In this document: positions 41,852-51,729 of the stretch, piece after piece | How the letters are laid out: each line of letters starts with the position of its first letter | Position numbering within the stretch: the first letter of the stretch is position 1 | Assembly (NCBI GenBank): GCA_963377175.1 | Contig: CAUJNA010003799.1 | Span: forward strand, 258,501-322,500 | Source of the DNA: Effrenium voratum | Taxonomy: Eukaryota > Sar > Dinophyceae > Suessiales > Symbiodiniaceae | DNA length: 64,000 bases | Direction of reading: 5' to 3' | Position numbers and translations under genes: made by a program | Notes under the pieces: model-generated | Database searches by the model: none | Told to the model about the DNA's origin: nothing | The model's input: the letters and a program-made list of their open reading frames with translations, nothing else

Positions 41852-42489
41852 GCCTTGCAACTAAAACAATGTGGCAGAGCTTGCTTGTGTGTGTTTGAGG
41901 GTATGTGTATGCTGGGGTTGGTTTACAGAGGGAATTAAACCAAAAGGAAATCCACTATTTTGCATGTCTCCCTACTTTTGGCACATGCCCACCTTTCGGA
42001 TGCTGGGCTTATGTTTTTTTTTTTTTTTGGGGGGGGGGCAGGGGTTCTCTTGCCGTTAAGGATGTGCATATTTATTGTATTGTTTTACTTCTTATATTTA
42101 TTAGTAATCATACTATGAGGGCTTTGCTTTTTGGATCCCATCCACAAGCAGCCGGGACACCCTTTCTCGCCCTGTTGCCCTTCAATTCTCCAGCACCCGA
42201 GCCAAGGAACCGCAGATTCTTCTCATCTCCAACAACATGGGTTCAAGGATGGCAAGGATTGTGAACTCACTTGCCTAAAGCTGTCCTTTTGAACTTTTGT
42301 GTCTGGGTCCGTTGGGAAAAAGTTAAGCATCGCCTTTCCCAGCGTAGAGGGTCTCCGGTATGCAGGTGGCTTTTGGATGTATCCCTTAAGGGTCTAGGCA
42401 TGATTTTTCATCGGCCCCGATCCGTAGGCGAGCCAGCCCAAGGCTGTCAAGGCGGGTACCTCGGGTTGACTGCGACTTTTGCTCACCCA

Positions 42490-42597
42490 CTTCCATTTGC
42501 TTAAGAATATGTTTTATTTTGCCCTGTTGGTTTTAAAGGGAATTTGTCACTATTGGAAATATTGTCATTTTTCCCAGGGGGCTTAAGCAAACGGAAG
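42490..42597. mobile_element. MITE family E, best copy
   Basis: CTTCCATTTGCTTAAGAATA at the left and GGGCTTAAGCAAACGGAAG at the right. Core TTGGTTTTAAAGGGAATTTG plus TCACTATTGGA. Confidence 0.85.
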
Positions 42598-42841
42598 CCC
42601 AGGTGTCCCTTTTAGAGGGAGTCTCTTCAGGAATCAAGCAGCTTACCAGACATCCAGGGCCTTCTTTGCGGGTTGCGAGGAGGTTCGCTTTAAGAATCAC
42701 GTTCCAGACATAAACAAGAAGTGGCCTTCTTCCCCACCGCTTGGCTTGAGGGTGTGCCAAGAGGATGTCTGCTACATACGGGGCGCTTAAATCTATAGAA
42801 GGCACGCCTTGAGGCCTCAAGCGGTACTTCTTGGCTTCCAC
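42598..42841 (-). CDS. open frame, unrecognised
   Basis: Minus-strand frame with residues such as GVPSIDLSAPYVADILLAHP and RRPLLVYVWNVILKAN. It reads more protein-like than most chance frames here but matches nothing I know, and its end runs into a family E element. Possibly a relic of a mobile-element gene. Confidence 0.25.
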
Positions 42842-42961
42842 GTTCGCCGAGACGGTAAAACATGGGTGGCTCGTCCTTTTGTTGAGGGTACCCTTTTTGG
42901 CTTTGGAGGGGAACTAATTTGGGGGCTCCCCTGTTACGTCCATTTTGTTAAACATTGTTAA

Positions 42962-42985
42962 TGTTGACCTACGATTAGTAAATAG
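42962..42985. repeat. left terminal inverted repeat
   Basis: TGTTGACC, ACCT-type spacer, then ATTAGTAAATAG. It differs from the right end at two positions, one of them CG against TG, as expected from methyl-C decay. Confidence 0.85.
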
Positions 42986-42996
42986 ACCATGAATAA
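42985..42996 (+). promoter_or_regulatory. left subterminal 12-mer
   Basis: GACCATGAATAA directly after the terminal repeat. The inverted form TTATTTATGGTC stands near the right end. Copies in both orientations recur inside the element. A transposase-binding role is inference. Confidence 0.5.
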
Positions 42997-43200
42997 TGCT
43001 AAACGATTTCAAAAAAAAATATATACCATGAATAATGCTAACCGTTTTTTCCCAGGGGAAAAAATATAAAAAAAAAATGAAAAATAATATAAAGTAATTC
43101 AAACAAATAACCTTCCCCCCACAAGAGTGAATGAATCCTGAGTTCCCAAGCTCACAAAAGAACATAGAGTTCCCATTGGGATCCATGCAAAATGCAGATT

Positions 43201-44450
43201 TTTATTCAGGGTCAGTGCTCCCAACCCTCATCCCCCATGGAATTTGCATGGTTTCATAGTGAATTTATCCAGGGATCATGCCAGGGAAACCTGATTTACC
43301 ATGGGATTTGCATGCTTCTGGCATCTAATCTTTATTCAGGGTCAGTGCTCCCAACCCTCATCCCCCATGGAATTTGCATGGTTTCATAGTGAATTTATCC
43401 AGGGATCATGCCAGGGAAACCTGATTTACCATGGGATTTGCATGCTTCTGGCATCTAATCTTTATTCAGGGTCAGTGCTCCCAACCCTCATCCCCCATGG
43501 AATTTGCATGGTTTCATAGTGAATTTATCCAGGGATCATGCCAGGGAAACCTGATTTACCATGGGATTTGCATGCTTCTGGCATCTATCTTTATTCAGGG
43601 TCAGTGCTCCAAACCCTCATCCCCATGGAATTTGCATGGTTTCATAGTGAATTTATCCAGGGATCATGCCAGGGAAACCTGATTTACCATGGGATTTGCA
43701 TGCTTCTGGCATCTAATCTTTATTCAGGGTCAGTGCTCCCAACCCTCATCCCCCATGGAATTTGCATGGTTTCATAGTGAATTTATCCAGGGATCATGCC
43801 AGGGAAACCTGATTTACCATGGGATTTGCATGCTTCTGGCATCTAATCTTTATTCAGGGTCAGTGCTCCCAACCCTCATCCCCCATGGAATTTGCATGGT
43901 TTCATAGTGAATTTATCCAGGGATCATGCCAGGGAAACCTGATTTACCATGGGATTTGCATGCTTCTGGCATCTAATCTTTATTCAGGGTCAGTGCATCC
44001 CCCATGGAATTTGCATGGTTTCATAGTGAATTTATCCAGGGATCATGATTTACCATGCGATTTGCATGGCCCTCATCCCCCATGGAATTTGCATGGTTTC
44101 ATAGTGAATTTATCCAGGGATCATGCCAGGGAAACCTGATTTACCATGGGATTTGCATGCTTCTGGCATCTAATCTTTATTCAGGGTCAGTGCTCCCAAC
44201 CCTCATCCCCCATGGAATTTGCATGGTTTCATAGTGAATTTATCCAGGGATCATGCCAGGGAAACCTGATTTACCATGGGATTTGCATGCTTCTGGCATC
44301 TAATCTTTATTCAGGGTCAGTGCTCCAACCTCATCCCCCATGGAATTTGCATGGTTTCATAGTGAATTTATCCAGGGATCATGCCAGGGAAACCTGATTT
44401 GCCATAGGATTTGCATGCTTTTGGCACTCAATCAATCTTTATTCAAGGCC
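43201..44450. repeat. 130-bp tandem array
   Basis: About nine units of 129-130 bp starting TTTATTCAGGGTCAGTGCTC, with CCATGGAATTTGCATGG and TCCAGGGATCATGCCAGGG inside. Unit starts fall at 43201, 43331, 43461, 43590, 43719, 43849 and 43979. A shortened unit follows, then two more copies. Units are almost identical, so expansion is recent. Frames open on the plus strand are a by-product. Confidence 0.95.
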
Positions 44451-44461
44451 AATCATCACTC

Positions 44462-47400
44462 TCAATGCTCATCTCCCTCCCTCTCCCCCTCCCCCCATCC
44501 TCCAAGAGCAGCAGTAGCAAATGACCACCACCACCACCACCACCATACCACCACCACCACCACTACCACCACCACAATCCCTTTCAGCCCTGGTCCTTCA
44601 ATCTTGGGCACCTTATTCGCGAGGAATGCCTCCTTCTTCATCCAGTAGGCAAATGCCTTCATGGCAATGCACCTCAGGCATCCAGTCTGAAATCTGCATT
44701 TGCTGCATGGTGCTAATCTTGTCTCAGCCATCCTGATCTCCATGCTTGCCTCATGGCTCAAATCTGATGCCCTGAAGAACTTGCTGTTCTCATTCATTGC
44801 CTGCATTGCTACTAATGCTGAATGACACTTCATGTCCTTCAATTTCTTCAATTTCTCATTGGCTGCTGCATATGCATCATCCTGCTTCTTCTTCAGATTG
44901 TATGCTTTCTTCTCAATGTCCTGCATATGCTGATGTAGTTTGCTGGATTCTGTGCTCAATACCTTCTTAATCTTCTGCATTCTGATCTGCCATTCCTCCT
45001 TGATTGCCATTGGCCATCCCCTAGATGCTGGGCCTTCAACATGGGTGCATGCCTCAATCTCCATGTATGCAATGACAAAATATCCACAATCAGCTCCTTT
45101 CTGGCGAACATGGTTCCTGCATTCCAGTTTGATATTTGCTGCATTCTCTCCTTCAAACAGCTTCACAATCTCATGGGCATACTTCAGGCATTCAGGATGT
45201 CCACCTTCCAAGGTGTCATAGTAATGCCACTGATCCCCTTTCTTCACCAATAGGGTCCAATGCTTGGGCGCTCCATGGGCAGGGATTGGGATGCACAAAG
45301 TATCAACACCTGATGCACAGTCCAGGATTTGCCCCTTGACCAACTCATAGCCAGCCTCATCCATCTCAGTCATGTTCACAGTCAGCTTTCCCATCAATGC
45401 TGGATCCAAGCACTGCACAGACTCAGGAATGTTCAATTGCCACTGCATCCATGCCCATGCCAATACAATGTGCTGATCTTCCAGGTATGTGTCTGCATCT
45501 ATCCCAAGCAAGGGGTATGTTGTATCAACAAATGGCTCTGGATGGGCAGCTATTGCTTGCAGCATGCTTTGCAATGATGCCCTTGTGATATACTGAAAGG
45601 TCCTGTATGCTCTGGGTTTCTTCCATGTTGCATCTTCCAGCATCAGGAACTCCATCTGTGTGCTAATGACACCCTTCTCTGTCATGATGCTTGCTGTGCC
45701 ATCCTTGACATTGGGCACACTCCCTGATCTTCCACACTTCAAGGGGCCTGCCTTTTCTGATACCACTCTCACACCCTTCCCAATCCAATCATGGAGCTCA
45801 TCACCAATTGCATCATCACTTTTCTTTGCTGGGATGTCCTTCTTCATAGCCTTGAACTCCAATTTGCTTGACTTCTCAGCCTCCTTCTTCATCACTGCCT
45901 TCTTATCTGCCTTCTTCTTCACTGATGGCTTTGCTATCATGCTTGGCTTTGAGCTTGCTGATGGCTTGCTTGCAATGCTAAGCTTCTTCTTCTTCATTTT
46001 TGCTAGCATTGAGCTCTTCAGCAATACCTTGCCAATCCTCTTCTTATTTGTGCTCTTGGCCACAATCTGTTCCAGTGCCTCTTTTTTGCTCATGCTGTCT
46101 AATAGCTTTTTGCTCATATGCTTCCTGGCTGATATCCTGATCAAGGATCTGTGCACTGATTTGATCCTTGCTTTCTCATGGTCTTTCATGATGGTGGCCC
46201 ATGTCGACTCAAGCATTCCTCTCCTGTAGAACTGCCTCCTCAACTTGGGGCTCATCCTGAGGAATAGGGAGTTCTGCATGGGCAGTATCATCTCTTCATT
46301 GAGCTCATGCACAATGTCCACTGCATCCTTCTCCTCATCTAGCTTCTCATCCTTCACAGGATCCTGTCCTTCCTTCTTCTTCTGGTGCTCATCTGTCTGA
46401 TCATCTCCTTCTTGATCAGGTTCAGGATGGCAGTTGGGCCATTCTATCAAGTCAGTGATGGCTGCTGCATCGTTGCTGATGGAAAAGTCAGGAGTCAATG
46501 GCCTCCCTGATTCATCCAACCATGAGTGCCTATGCTCCCACCAATCTGCTGGGATCCTGCTGGTGCCCATCTCACCTTTGATTGGGACCATCTTTCCTTC
46601 CTTGATCTGGTAGGCAATCAAACCATTCCTCTTGGCACCTGATACTACCCAGTTGGTCTTCTCATTGAGGACTGCCATATAATCCTGACTAGCGATTGAA
46701 GCCCTGATGATCTCTGGATATCCAATGCTGAAGCCCTTGTCTGATCCATGCTTCCTCTTGAATTGGACCCTCATCCTATCCAGCTCATGGGTGAAATATC
46801 TTTTCCATGCTCTGCTGCAATCAGTGTCTGTAACCTGAAGTTGTGCTGTCATGTGGCCCAAAATGTATGCAGGTGCCTGATTCAGGATGTGCTCTGCTTG
46901 CATTGTTGCATCTGCAAAATTTGCACTGAATGAGTCCTTGATGTTGATGCCACATACTTCCTTCTCTCCTTGCTCCATGGCAATCCACTTCATCAGAACT
47001 CCATCCACATTGCCACTGGGTTGGGACATGATGATGATCTTGCTAAACAACTCTGGCTCCTCATTGCGAAGATTGACAATTGACTTCATTGATCTGCACT
47101 GATGTCCTTTGCTGTGAATGATGGTGGTTCCCCCCACCTCAAACTCATCATCTTCTTTATACTTTCCATCTTTATCCAGATTGCTAAGGCGCTGATGTGG
47201 TCCTGCAAATACTAATAGCCCACATGCCACCTCACCTGTCAATTCTCCATCCACCAGCCCATAGATCTTTTGTCTGGCTTCATATGTGATTCTAAACTTC
47301 TCCTCAGGAGGGTTGTGATGAGACAGCTTCATGCCTGATACCAACTTCTTCTCATCTTTTCCCTCTCCCTCAGCTGATGTTATCACTTGCTCCTGTCTCA

Positions 47401-48862
47401 TCTTCATCACCTGCTGGGCTGACTCAATCTCCTTTCTGATTTCTTTGAAATTCACCTTGTCATCATACCTCATTCCTGTCAGCTCCTGCTCACTGAATAT
47501 CATCTTGGTATGCACAGCTTTGGCCCATACAGGGACTTGATCGCTCATTGTGATGCACATGTTGTGCCTGTTGCTGATGACCTGGGATGGGTTGGCAATG
47601 ATGCCTGATTCCTGAAGCTCCTCCTCATCTGCAGCGCCCATCAAATACAGGATGCGATCAATGCCTTGCCATGTCAATTGTGCTCTTGCTCTGCTCTCAA
47701 GGGCACTGATCTTGTGGCTGAGCTCCTTCTGCATGAATTTTGCATTGATCCAACCGATCAACATTGATGTGTAATTGCGGCCATATGTGGTTCTGCTATC
47801 CAATAGCTTATCCCTTCTCTTGATAGCAGCTTCTGCTTCTCTTTTCCATTGTGCTGATCTGGCCTGCATGGTAAGGGAGCTGATGGAGCCTGATGCACTC
47901 TCGCCATCCTGTGTTCTCTTCATGCACTCCTGGGCATGCTCTGTGAGATAGCAACAAAACTCTTCTAATAACTCCCTTTTGCTCAGATGATGCCCATTGC
48001 TTCTTTCCAATGCAACCCACTTCCTCAATCTCTGGATCTGATCTTCATACTCCCTCTTTCTCCCACCACCTGTTGATCTGATGCATGCTGATGATTTCCT
48101 CCTCTTTATCCCCTTTGCTGAGCCTCTCCCTGATCCAAGCTTGTTCTTCTTCACAATGTGAGTCCACTCATCTTTCTTGCTGTAGATGTCCTTCACCCTC
48201 TGAGCTGGGATGCCATACAACTTCCTCATCTCAGACCACAAACCTCTTTCTGATGCATGGGATTGCTTCCTCTTATCAACTTCTTCTGCAATCCTCATCT
48301 TTTCAAATGCCCCAAATTCGAGCTTCCTCCTTTTTGCTCCTTCTAATGCTCTGTTTGATGACCTCTGGATGCTCTTGCCTTCTGGCCTTCCTGCTCTTGA
48401 TTTGAGAAGCTTCATTTGTATTGCTTTGCTAGCTGCCTCATCAACACTCATCAAGGCTTTTGTTGCCTCTGCATACTTTTTCTTTTCTTCCATCAAAGCC
48501 TGCATTGCTTTTGAATGCTGATGCCTCCTGGCTCCTTGAACTGAATCCAACACTGGGCTCTGTGAATCTTGATCATCCTGTGATCCAAAGAACTTCTTGA
48601 TGCTAAATTGCTTCTTGTAGCCGCTGCTTTGTGGTGATGCATTGCTGGTGGCTGCTGGTGATGTGCATGCAGATGTCCTCCTATCTGGTGTTTTAAAATT
48701 GTCTGATGGCCGCTTTCTCAGTTGCTGATTGCCTTGGGCATCAATCAACCCCTGTGCCTTCTCCATGGCCTCCTTCATGATCCTTGCTGCTTCATCTTTT
48801 GCATTCTGGATGATTGCAGCTGCCTGGCCAGAATGGCTGACACTAAACAATAACCAGACCAT
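44462..48862 (-). CDS. DDE (pogo/Tc5-like) transposase fused to Ulp1-type cysteine protease
   Basis: 1466 codons without a stop. By residue: 1-12 are read from an internal repeat, so the true start is probably further in or on another exon; about 185-250 a helix-turn-helix-like basic region (LYGIPAQRVKDIYSKK); about 275-320 a CENP-B/Tc5-type HTH (YEDQIQRLRKWVALERSNG); about 437-690 a DDE_1 core with Asp441 (SDQVPVWAK), Asp643 (KDSFSANF) and Asp679 or Asp681 (QVTDTDCSRAWKRYF); about 960-1010 a Lys-rich stretch; about 1020-1070 an SH3/KOW-like strand set; about 1195-1275 an Ulp1 (C48) protease with His1201, Asp1216, Gln1254 and Cys1259; about 1285-1350 a coiled coil; and a zinc-ribbon-like CSKCRFQTGCLRC. 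A Val/Trp tail is read from a GGT repeat. Proposed role: cut-and-paste transposition, with the protease acting on SUMO-like conjugates or on the protein itself (inference). Confidence 0.8.
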   Translation of the reverse strand: MVWLLFSVSHSGQAAAIIQNAKDEAARIMKEAMEKAQGLIDAQGNQQLRKRPSDNFKTPDRRTSACTSPAATSNASPQSSGYKKQFSIKKFFGSQDDQDSQSPVLDSVQGARRHQHSKAMQALMEEKKKYAEATKALMSVDEAASKAIQMKLLKSRAGRPEGKSIQRSSNRALEGAKRRKLEFGAFEKMRIAEEVDKRKQSHASERGLWSEMRKLYGIPAQRVKDIYSKKDEWTHIVKKNKLGSGRGSAKGIKRRKSSACIRSTGGGRKREYEDQIQRLRKWVALERSNGHHLSKRELLEEFCCYLTEHAQECMKRTQDGESASGSISSLTMQARSAQWKREAEAAIKRRDKLLDSRTTYGRNYTSMLIGWINAKFMQKELSHKISALESRARAQLTWQGIDRILYLMGAADEEELQESGIIANPSQVISNRHNMCITMSDQVPVWAKAVHTKMIFSEQELTGMRYDDKVNFKEIRKEIESAQQVMKMRQEQVITSAEGEGKDEKKLVSGMKLSHHNPPEEKFRITYEARQKIYGLVDGELTGEVACGLLVFAGPHQRLSNLDKDGKYKEDDEFEVGGTTIIHSKGHQCRSMKSIVNLRNEEPELFSKIIIMSQPSGNVDGVLMKWIAMEQGEKEVCGINIKDSFSANFADATMQAEHILNQAPAYILGHMTAQLQVTDTDCSRAWKRYFTHELDRMRVQFKRKHGSDKGFSIGYPEIIRASIASQDYMAVLNEKTNWVVSGAKRNGLIAYQIKEGKMVPIKGEMGTSRIPADWWEHRHSWLDESGRPLTPDFSISNDAAAITDLIEWPNCHPEPDQEGDDQTDEHQKKKEGQDPVKDEKLDEEKDAVDIVHELNEEMILPMQNSLFLRMSPKLRRQFYRRGMLESTWATIMKDHEKARIKSVHRSLIRISARKHMSKKLLDSMSKKEALEQIVAKSTNKKRIGKVLLKSSMLAKMKKKKLSIASKPSASSKPSMIAKPSVKKKADKKAVMKKEAEKSSKLEFKAMKKDIPAKKSDDAIGDELHDWIGKGVRVVSEKAGPLKCGRSGSVPNVKDGTASIMTEKGVISTQMEFLMLEDATWKKPRAYRTFQYITRASLQSMLQAIAAHPEPFVDTTYPLLGIDADTYLEDQHIVLAWAWMQWQLNIPESVQCLDPALMGKLTVNMTEMDEAGYELVKGQILDCASGVDTLCIPIPAHGAPKHWTLLVKKGDQWHYYDTLEGGHPECLKYAHEIVKLFEGENAANIKLECRNHVRQKGADCGYFVIAYMEIEACTHVEGPASRGWPMAIKEEWQIRMQKIKKVLSTESSKLHQHMQDIEKKAYNLKKKQDDAYAAANEKLKKLKDMKCHSALVAMQAMNENSKFFRASDLSHEASMEIRMAETRLAPCSKCRFQTGCLRCIAMKAFAYWMKKEAFLANKVPKIEGPGLKGIVVVVVVVVVVWWWWWWWSFATAALGGWGEGEREGDEH
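44520..44578. repeat. ACC trinucleotide repeat inside the ORF end
   Basis: (ACC)n with ATA and ACT breaks. On the minus strand it yields runs of Val and then Trp near the C terminus. The repeat may have displaced the original stop codon. Confidence 0.85.
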
Positions 48863-50940
48863 GAATAATGCTAACCAGATTCCCCCATCAAAAAATAGAC
48901 CTGATCCCCTTATCTTTATTGGTCAAGCTTTCCATTCCACTTGGCTCATCCCACACTTGATTCTAGATGTATCCCAAATCCACAAACTTATGGGATCCCT
49001 TTCTTTTAAAATTCCTTTTAAAAAACCATCAAAATCAACACATTGACCCTGGCAGCAAGAGTACCCCCCCTGAACCCTGAGGCACTAAATAATAACCAGA
49101 CCATGAATAATGCTAACCAGATTCCCCCATCAAAAAATAGATCTGATCCCCTTATCTTTATTCATGGTCAAGCTTTCCATTCCACTTGGCTCCCCCATCA
49201 AAAAATAGATCTGATCCCCTTATCTTTATTCATGGTCAAGCTTTCCATTACACTTGGCTCATCCCACACTTGATTCTAGATGTATCCCAAATCCACAAAC
49301 TTATGGGATCCCTATCTTTTAAAATTCCTTTTAAAAAACCATCAAAATCAACACATTGACCCTGGCAGCAAGAGTACCCCCCATGAACCCTGAGGCACTA
49401 AATACCAGATTCCCCCATCAAAAAATAGATCTGATCCCCTTATCTTTATTCATGGTCAAGCTTTCCATTCCACTTGGCTCATCCCACACTTGATTCTAGA
49501 TGTATCCCAAATCCACACACTTATGGGATCCCTCTCTTTTAAAATTCCTTTTAAAAAACCATCAAAATCAACACATTGACCCTGGCAGCAAGAGTACCCC
49601 CCATGAACCCTGAGGCACTATATAATAACCAGACCATGAATAATGCTAACCAGATTCCCCCATCAAAAAATAGATCTGATCCCCTTATCTTTATTCAGGG
49701 TCATCCAGTTCCCTTTCATTTGTACCAATCCAGGCCTCATCCTGCTGGCTCATGTTTCCAGCATCCTCCTGCTTCTCATCCAGCACCTGCCAATCAGATT
49801 TGCTCATTCAAATTATCACATGGAATTGATGAATTACTTATCTGATCCTCTTATCTTTATTCATGGTCAAGCTTTCCATTCCACTTGGCTCATCCCACCC
49901 TTGATTCTAGATGAGACATCAACACATTGACCCTGGCAGCAAGGGTAATTACCCTCCCTGAACCCTGGGGCACTAAATAATATCCAGACCATGAATAATG
50001 CTAACCAGATTCCCCCATCAAAAAATACATCTGATCCCCTTATCTTTATTTAGGGTCATCCAGTTCCCTTTCATTTGTACCAATCCATGCCTCATCCTGC
50101 TGGCTCATGTTTCCAGCACCCCTTCCTCCTGCATTCTCATCCGAGCCACCTGCACCAATCAGATTTGCCCCTCATTCAAATTCTACAGGAAGTGTTGGAC
50201 GATTACTTATTTGATCCTCATAATCTTTATTCATCGGTCAAGCTTTCCATTCCACTTGGCTCATCCCACACTTGATTCTAGATGAGACATCAACACATTG
50301 ACCCTGGCAGCAAGAGTACCCCCCCTGAAACCTGAGGCACTAAATAATAACCAGACCATGAATAATGCTAACCAGATTCCCCCATCAAAAAATAGATCTG
50401 ATCCCCTTATCTTTATTCATGGTCAAGCTTTCCATTCCACTTGGCTCATCCCACACTTGATTCTAGATGAGACATCAACACATTGACCCTGGCAGCAAGG
50501 GTAATTACCCTCCCTGAACCCTGGGGCACTAAATAATATCCAGACCATGAATAATGCTAACCAGATTCCCCCATCAAAAAATACATCTGATCCCCTTATC
50601 TTTATTTAGGGTCATCCAGTTCCCTTTCATTTGTACCAATCCATGCCTCATCCTGCTGGCTCATGTTTCCAGCCATCCAGCACCTGCCAATCAGATTTGC
50701 TCATTCAAATTATCACATGGAATTGATGAATTACTTATTTGATCCTCTTATCTTTATTCATGGTCAAGCTTTCCATTCCACTTGGCTCATCCCACACTTG
50801 ATTCTAGATGAGACATCAACACATTGACCCTGGCAGCAAGAGTAATTACCCCCCATGAACCCTGAGGCACTAAATAATAACCAGACCATGAATAATGCTA
50901 ACCACATTCCCTCTTCAAAGAAATATGATCCCCTCAATTA
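48845..50940. repeat. dispersed internal array with 12-bp inverted motifs
   Basis: Seven or more units carrying GACCATGAATAATGCTAACC, CCCCCATCAAAAAATAGATC, TTATCTTTATTCATGGTCAA, TTCCACTTGGCTCATCCCAC and ACATTGACCCTGGCAGCAAG. Units vary in length and some have inserts (CATCCAGTTCCCTTTCATTT...). GACCATGAATAA and TTATTCATGGTC pair as arms about 50 bp apart in many units. The first codons of the long minus-strand frame are read from one unit. Confidence 0.9.
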
Positions 50941-50943
50941 TCT

Positions 50944-51386
50944 TTATTCATGGTCATCCAGTTTCCTTTCTTTTGTATCAATACCCTCGATCCCTTCAAT
51001 CCAGGCCTCATCCTGCTGGCTGATGGTTGCAGCCTCATCTTCCTGCACAGGCAAGGAATCATTCCAAATTTCCTTCATGCAATCACAGCTCATGCAAGCA
51101 ATGCTGCCCCTCTTTTGCAGACCATTTTTTGCATCCATTATGGATCTGATCAATTGAATTCCCACACTTGGAATCCAATCTGTATCCAGCTCTCAATCCA
51201 AGGCTTCCTGCATACCCAGCAGTATGGGTTTCTTTGATGCCACTTCCTCGCCCAAGTCCACCCATGACATTCTGATGTAGCACACTGGATCCATGCTGAA
51301 TATGGCTTCTTGAGCTCCCAGTATGGCTCATTGCCCTCGATCATGGCTTCTAAGTTGATTTGAGCTTGGGTGTCAATGGCTACCAT
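50944..51386 (-). pseudogene. decayed transposon coding piece with Cys pairs
   Basis: Minus-strand frames in three registers give QCATSECHGWTWARKWHQRN, PYCWVCRKPW and SIACMSCDCMKEIWNDSL. The Cys-x2-Cys pairs look like a zinc-binding fold. The registers shift, so this is either several exons or a decayed gene of the element. Confidence 0.4.
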
Positions 51387-51570
51387 GCATAATTAATGAA
51401 TCAATCAACCATGCATCATCTCAGCTTCCCATCCCTTCTCCCCTCCCTGTGCCCGGTCCTCATCATCCTTGCCCATGCTCTTCTTCATGGCCACCCATGC
51501 TAAAATGCTCTATGTCTCCTAATAAGTTGCCTGCCTTTTGGTTTGGATTCCTGAGCAATGGTTTAGTAAC

Positions 51571-51718
51571 TAATCATGCTGCTGCTCCTAATGCATTAGC
51601 TGAACTTGAATATGGTGTGAAACTGCATTGCAGCTTGAGCAGCCTAATCATGCTGCTGCTCCTAATGCAATAGCTGAACTTGAATATGGTGTGCAACTGC
51701 ATTGCAGTTTGAGCAGCC
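51571..51718. repeat. 74-bp tandem duplication
   Basis: Two copies of TAATCATGCTGCTGCTCCTA...CTGAACTTGAATATGGTGTG, starting at 51571 and 51645, with three or four differences. Confidence 0.85.
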
Positions 51719-51729
51719 CAACATGCATG

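Noticed and set aside
43201..44450. CRISPR array
   Set aside because: Units are contiguous 130-bp repeats without unique spacers, in a eukaryotic intron-rich context.
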